Shown one piece after another: positions 20,815-23,320 of a stretch of 23,320 bases of DNA. The notes beneath the pieces were generated by a model that saw nothing but the letters and a program-made list of their open reading frames with translations, searched no databases and had not been told where the DNA came from. The stretch is taken from the IMG/VR virus record IMGVR_UViG_3300021962_000676, positions 1-23,320 of that record, one strand, 5' to 3'. Both the position numbers and the translations under genes were made by a program. Numbering within the stretch: position 1 is the first letter of the stretch; each line of letters starts with the position of its first letter. The stretch comes from a virus.

Positions 20815-22608
20815 CTAGGCCACGGCTTGCGGGACGTGATAGCGAATCAGACCAGCAATAGTCGCTACGCATAGCATCATCGCCGAAGTGTCCAGACCGT
20901 GATTCGGCGCGTTGCTTTTGACCTCGCGCCATTCCCAGACGCCGGTGCGGATCTCGACCTTGTGCTCACCGCGGATGTGCTCGAGGTAGATCGGATTAAC
21001 GTCTGCCGGCAATTCCCACTTCAGATCGCCTCGGCCTTCGAGAGCAGATGAAAGCACGTCCTTGAAGTAGTCGCCGCTCCAGTTGTAAAAATAGACGTCT
21101 CCGCCTCGGTAGTCGCTGACCTGCGGATCGGAGAATGGATAGTTCACGAGCTGACCGGTGTTCTCATCTCGAAGCGGCCACGTCCTGCGAGCGAAACCTT
21201 TCATGGAGCGCCAGCCGAAGTCTGCTGAATCGCGGTCCACGTCGCTCGGTCGGTATCCTCGGTCCTGCGCGACGCATCCGTCGGAGACCTTAAGCCGGTG
21301 CTGAAGCGCTCGAAGCTGGTCGCGCGTGTCCACTCTGCCAAAATAAAGCTGACGGTATCGCGGACCTTCTGAGGTCGAGAACGCGCCGACCTCGACCCAC
21401 CAGTGATCCTGCTGCCGGTCGATGGTCATGAATCGTCCGACCTCGTTCGGTATCTCCTCGGCGCCTGCGTAGTCGGTCACCTTGTAATCCGACTTCCCGA
21501 GGAAGATGTTCACGACCTTTTTTTCCACAATCCACGGCAGCGCCTGCCGCTTGGTCTTGAACTCTTGGCGCAGCCTGTCGTCTCCGGTGCGCTGCGCGTG
21601 ATTCTCAGCCTGAACGAACTCCTCCACGAGCATCCGCATCGGTCGCGCGACCAGTGCCTCCACGCGAAAACTCTGCACCTCCTTTGGCGCTGTCGGATTT
21701 TGCGGAACGTAGATTCCTGAGCGTTTCCAAGCCTCGCGCGTCGTGTCCGCGTCTGGACTCTCATGACCACAATGGATGCAGCGGAATCGGCAGGAATCGA
21801 CTGCCTTGGCTACATCCCAAGTGTCGTCGTCACGCTTGGCTGTGCGGTCCCAAACGACGCCGGCATATTTGCCTGCTTCGCTCGTCGTCTGCGCGAATTG
21901 AATCGGATGAATCTTCGAGCACGCTGGACACTTGGCCGACCACTCTTGCTGGTTGCCGGTGCGGTAGCTCGTGTCCTCCACGTTGCCAGTCTCGGCGTCC
22001 ATGATCGGCGCTTGGCTTATGTTGTAAATCTTCGAGCGTCCGACCTCCTCGAACTTCGAGACGCGAGCAATGGCGTGCGCGTAAATCTCCTGCCAGCGCG
22101 GAAGCCAAATCTCGTCGTTCACTTTGTAACGAATCGACTGCGACTGCTGCGAGGAAAGCGACGCAGCGTTCATGACAAGAAAGAATCCGCCGAAGTAAAT
22201 TTCGGTAGTCATGCGCTGCGGACCTGCACGCGGAAGCATTGCGGCCACTGGCCGGCAGCGTTCAATCAAAGGATTCAACCGCGACTTCGCGTGTCGCTCG
22301 ACCATCTCCTCGGTCTGCATCGTCCACGAGATCGGACCAGCGTCATTCGCGATGAGCCACGGCACCCAGATGTCGGCCACGAGCGTGCCGCCGATCTGCA
22401 CCGCCTTTCGAAAATGCACTCGACGCACCAGCGGATTCTGGAGTGCGTCGAAGATTGGAATCAGCCACGGAGTGATCCGCGCGTTGAACGGTCCCGGCGT
22501 CGCGTAGCTTTCCGGCAGCGTGATGTGCCGGCGCGCCCAGTCGTAAATCGGCGAGCGGTCTGGCTGCGGCAGGCGCAGCTTAGAAAGGATAGCGTCGGAA
22601 GCGGTCAA
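20815..22608 (-). CDS. Terminase large subunit, GpA type
   Basis: A 597-residue packaging motor/nuclease of the lambda GpA (PF05876) group. Visible motifs: PGPFNARITPWLIPIFDAL (38-56), Walker A-like FRKAVQIGGT (66-75), YKVNDEIWLPRW with Walker B-type D165-E166, a Cys pair CPAC (227-230) with a second CIHC (277-280) forming a probable zinc site, the nuclease start MTIDRQQDHWWVEVG with D397, QDRGY (D449), and NHGLDTSAMML with D573. Length is slightly under lambda gpA (641). The only sensible start is TTG at 22608, whose TTGA overlaps the stop of the upstream gene. No ATG lies within the first 90 codons. Confidence 0.93.
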   Translation of the reverse strand: MTASDAILSKLRLPQPDRSPIYDWARRHITLPESYATPGPFNARITPWLIPIFDALQNPLVRRVHFRKAVQIGGTLVADIWVPWLIANDAGPISWTMQTEEMVERHAKSRLNPLIERCRPVAAMLPRAGPQRMTTEIYFGGFFLVMNAASLSSQQSQSIRYKVNDEIWLPRWQEIYAHAIARVSKFEEVGRSKIYNISQAPIMDAETGNVEDTSYRTGNQQEWSAKCPACSKIHPIQFAQTTSEAGKYAGVVWDRTAKRDDDTWDVAKAVDSCRFRCIHCGHESPDADTTREAWKRSGIYVPQNPTAPKEVQSFRVEALVARPMRMLVEEFVQAENHAQRTGDDRLRQEFKTKRQALPWIVEKKVVNIFLGKSDYKVTDYAGAEEIPNEVGRFMTIDRQQDHWWVEVGAFSTSEGPRYRQLYFGRVDTRDQLRALQHRLKVSDGCVAQDRGYRPSDVDRDSADFGWRSMKGFARRTWPLRDENTGQLVNYPFSDPQVSDYRGGDVYFYNWSGDYFKDVLSSALEGRGDLKWELPADVNPIYLEHIRGEHKVEIRTGVWEWREVKSNAPNHGLDTSAMMLCVATIAGLIRYHVPQAVA

Positions 22609-23084
22609 GGTTTCATGATCGATTCTGTTAAAGTCTCAATCGGCTCCCAAGCAAACTCATCGACGAACCAGCACCAAGGTTTATGCGAGGACATCTTGCA
22701 GCGATACGGAGCATTGCACGCTTCGATCCAGCCTAAGATTTCAATTTCAGTGTCCTCTCCAATAGTGCCGATCACAATTCGATTTTTGTCTATGTCTCTC
22801 GGAGTCACTTTACAGTAGGCTCGATTTCTTGCCCATCGCACGTCGATTCTCGTCCCATCAATATCTGGGACTGAAAACACATCGACTCCAAGCTCGGTAT
22901 CAATTCCAAGCGCAACTGATACGGCAAGTTCCGCGCAGGCAGCGTGTCTATGATTATCAAGCAACTGTCCTGCCCATTGCTCTGCAAATGCCGGTTTGCT
23001 GTTTCTCCGTTCTGCGCTGCGTTGCCTCGCCTCGCCTTTTGATTTTGCCAACAAAATCTGACTGTCAGTGAGTCGTATTTTCAT
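22605..23084 (-). CDS. Nuclease-fold-like protein between terminase genes
   Basis: A 159-residue protein I know only as a hypothetical family near terminase and replication genes. The middle shows a possible PD-(D/E)XK arrangement: a helix with E52 (AACAELAVSVALG), then D74-x-D76-G and I-D81-V-R83, followed by a strand and YCKVTPRDIDKNRIVIGTIG (90-109) and ILGWIEACNAPY. These pieces resemble small phage restriction-like endonucleases or a degenerate version. The catalytic Lys is not clear. ATG 23084 overlaps the upstream gene by 20 bases; its stop overlaps the terminase TTG. A role in packaging (for example nicking or DNA-end processing) is speculative. Confidence 0.6.
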   Translation of the reverse strand: MKIRLTDSQILLAKSKGEARQRSAERRNSKPAFAEQWAGQLLDNHRHAACAELAVSVALGIDTELGVDVFSVPDIDGTRIDVRWARNRAYCKVTPRDIDKNRIVIGTIGEDTEIEILGWIEACNAPYRCKMSSHKPWCWFVDEFAWEPIETLTESIMKP

Positions 23085-23320
23085 GGCTTACGTCTCTCGA
23101 CTGCGCCAGCGCCTCGCCCTCGAACTGCGAGATGTTCGCGTTGATGACCTCGCGGATCTCTTCGAGGATGACGCCGCCTTCCATGTTCGCCTCGGCAGCG
23201 TTCTTGCCGACGACGCGCGGTCCTAGCTCAACCTCCAGCTTCAGCCGCAGCAGCAGGTCCAGCTTCTGACCCAGCGTAACCAGCATCGCCTCGACCACGT
23301 CGCGGTCAATCCCGTCGCCG
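23065..23320 (-). CDS. Probable terminase small subunit, C-terminus (partial)
   Basis: The C-terminal 84 codons of a gene entering from the right edge; the frame stays open to 23320. The helical sequence includes VTLGQKLDLLLRLKLEVELG and EGGVILEEIREVINANISQF, ending in TGA at 23065-23067. The ELGPRVVGKNAAEAN segment and a following long helix fit the oligomerisation/C-terminal part of small terminase subunits, which pick the phage DNA and feed it to the large subunit. The assignment rests mostly on its place one gene upstream of TerL; the DNA-binding domain is outside the window. A GTG at 23298 is probably internal and not the true start. Confidence 0.5.
   Translation of the reverse strand, partial: GDGIDRDVVEAMLVTLGQKLDLLLRLKLEVELGPRVVGKNAAEANMEGGVILEEIREVINANISQFEGEALAQSRDVSHENTTH

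Noticed and set aside
21763-22818. 351-codon plus-strand frame
   Set aside because: Antisense to the terminase, crossing the terminase/nuclease-like gene boundary; Arg/His-rich shadow.
1-23320. Search for tRNA genes, insertion sequences, attachment sites or defence genes
   Set aside because: I saw no cloverleaf with CCA-like end, no transposase, no inverted-repeat-bounded element, and no toxin-antitoxin, restriction or other defence-type gene; the space is filled by structural, lysis and glycan genes.

Overview
The window is a piece of a tailed double-stranded DNA phage or prophage with a lambda-like structural module. Every gene I can support lies on the minus strand, so biological order runs from position 23320 down to 1. 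Genes are packed tightly, mostly with 4-nt ATGA or TTGA stop/start overlaps or gaps of a few bases. I see no tRNA, integrase, repressor or replication gene. Both ends cut through genes. The host cannot be named from this piece. Many gene starts lack a clear Shine-Dalgarno sequence and have A/T-rich leaders instead, which fits hosts that rely little on SD (for example Bacteroidota or Verrucomicrobiota), but this is only a hint.

Right part (23320 to about 18260), packaging and head entry: the C-terminus of a probable small terminase subunit, a small nuclease-fold-like protein of unknown role, a GpA-type large terminase, a gpW-like head-completion protein, and a lambda-type portal with an extended C-terminus carrying two extra modules.

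Middle right (18258 to 10964), an adhesion and lysis block sitting inside the head operon: a fibre of about 1,046 residues with a coiled-coil base, a carbohydrate-binding-like module and long shaft repeats; two small beta-rich virion proteins; a glycine-rich adhesin; a fibre-assembly-like protein; a 2-oxoglutarate/Fe(II) oxygenase; a small conserved hypothetical protein; a 3TM-type holin; an XhlA-like one-TM protein; and a 67-residue unknown. The head operon then resumes with a protease-scaffold fusion, a DUF2190-like decoration protein and the major capsid protein, ending at a strong intrinsic terminator (about 8549-8590).

Middle left (8530 to 5515), a glycan cassette: a two-domain glycosyltransferase with a TPR-like middle, a SAM-dependent methyltransferase, and a short GT9/heptosyltransferase-like protein. 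These are candidates for modifying the virion or the host surface.

Left part (5498 to 1), the tail module in lambda order: FII-like connector, gpZ/HK97-gp10-like protein, gpU-like terminator, tail tube, a G/GT tail-assembly chaperone pair with a canonical -1 slippery site (A AAA AAC), a short tape measure, gpM- and gpL-position tail-tip proteins, a DUF6950 NlpC/P60-like protein, and the start of a tail-tip assembly protein.

The most notable points are the two non-canonical cassettes inside the structural operon, the portal fusion, the frameshift site, and the diverged fibre repeats. I did not find a clearly new defence or mobile system.
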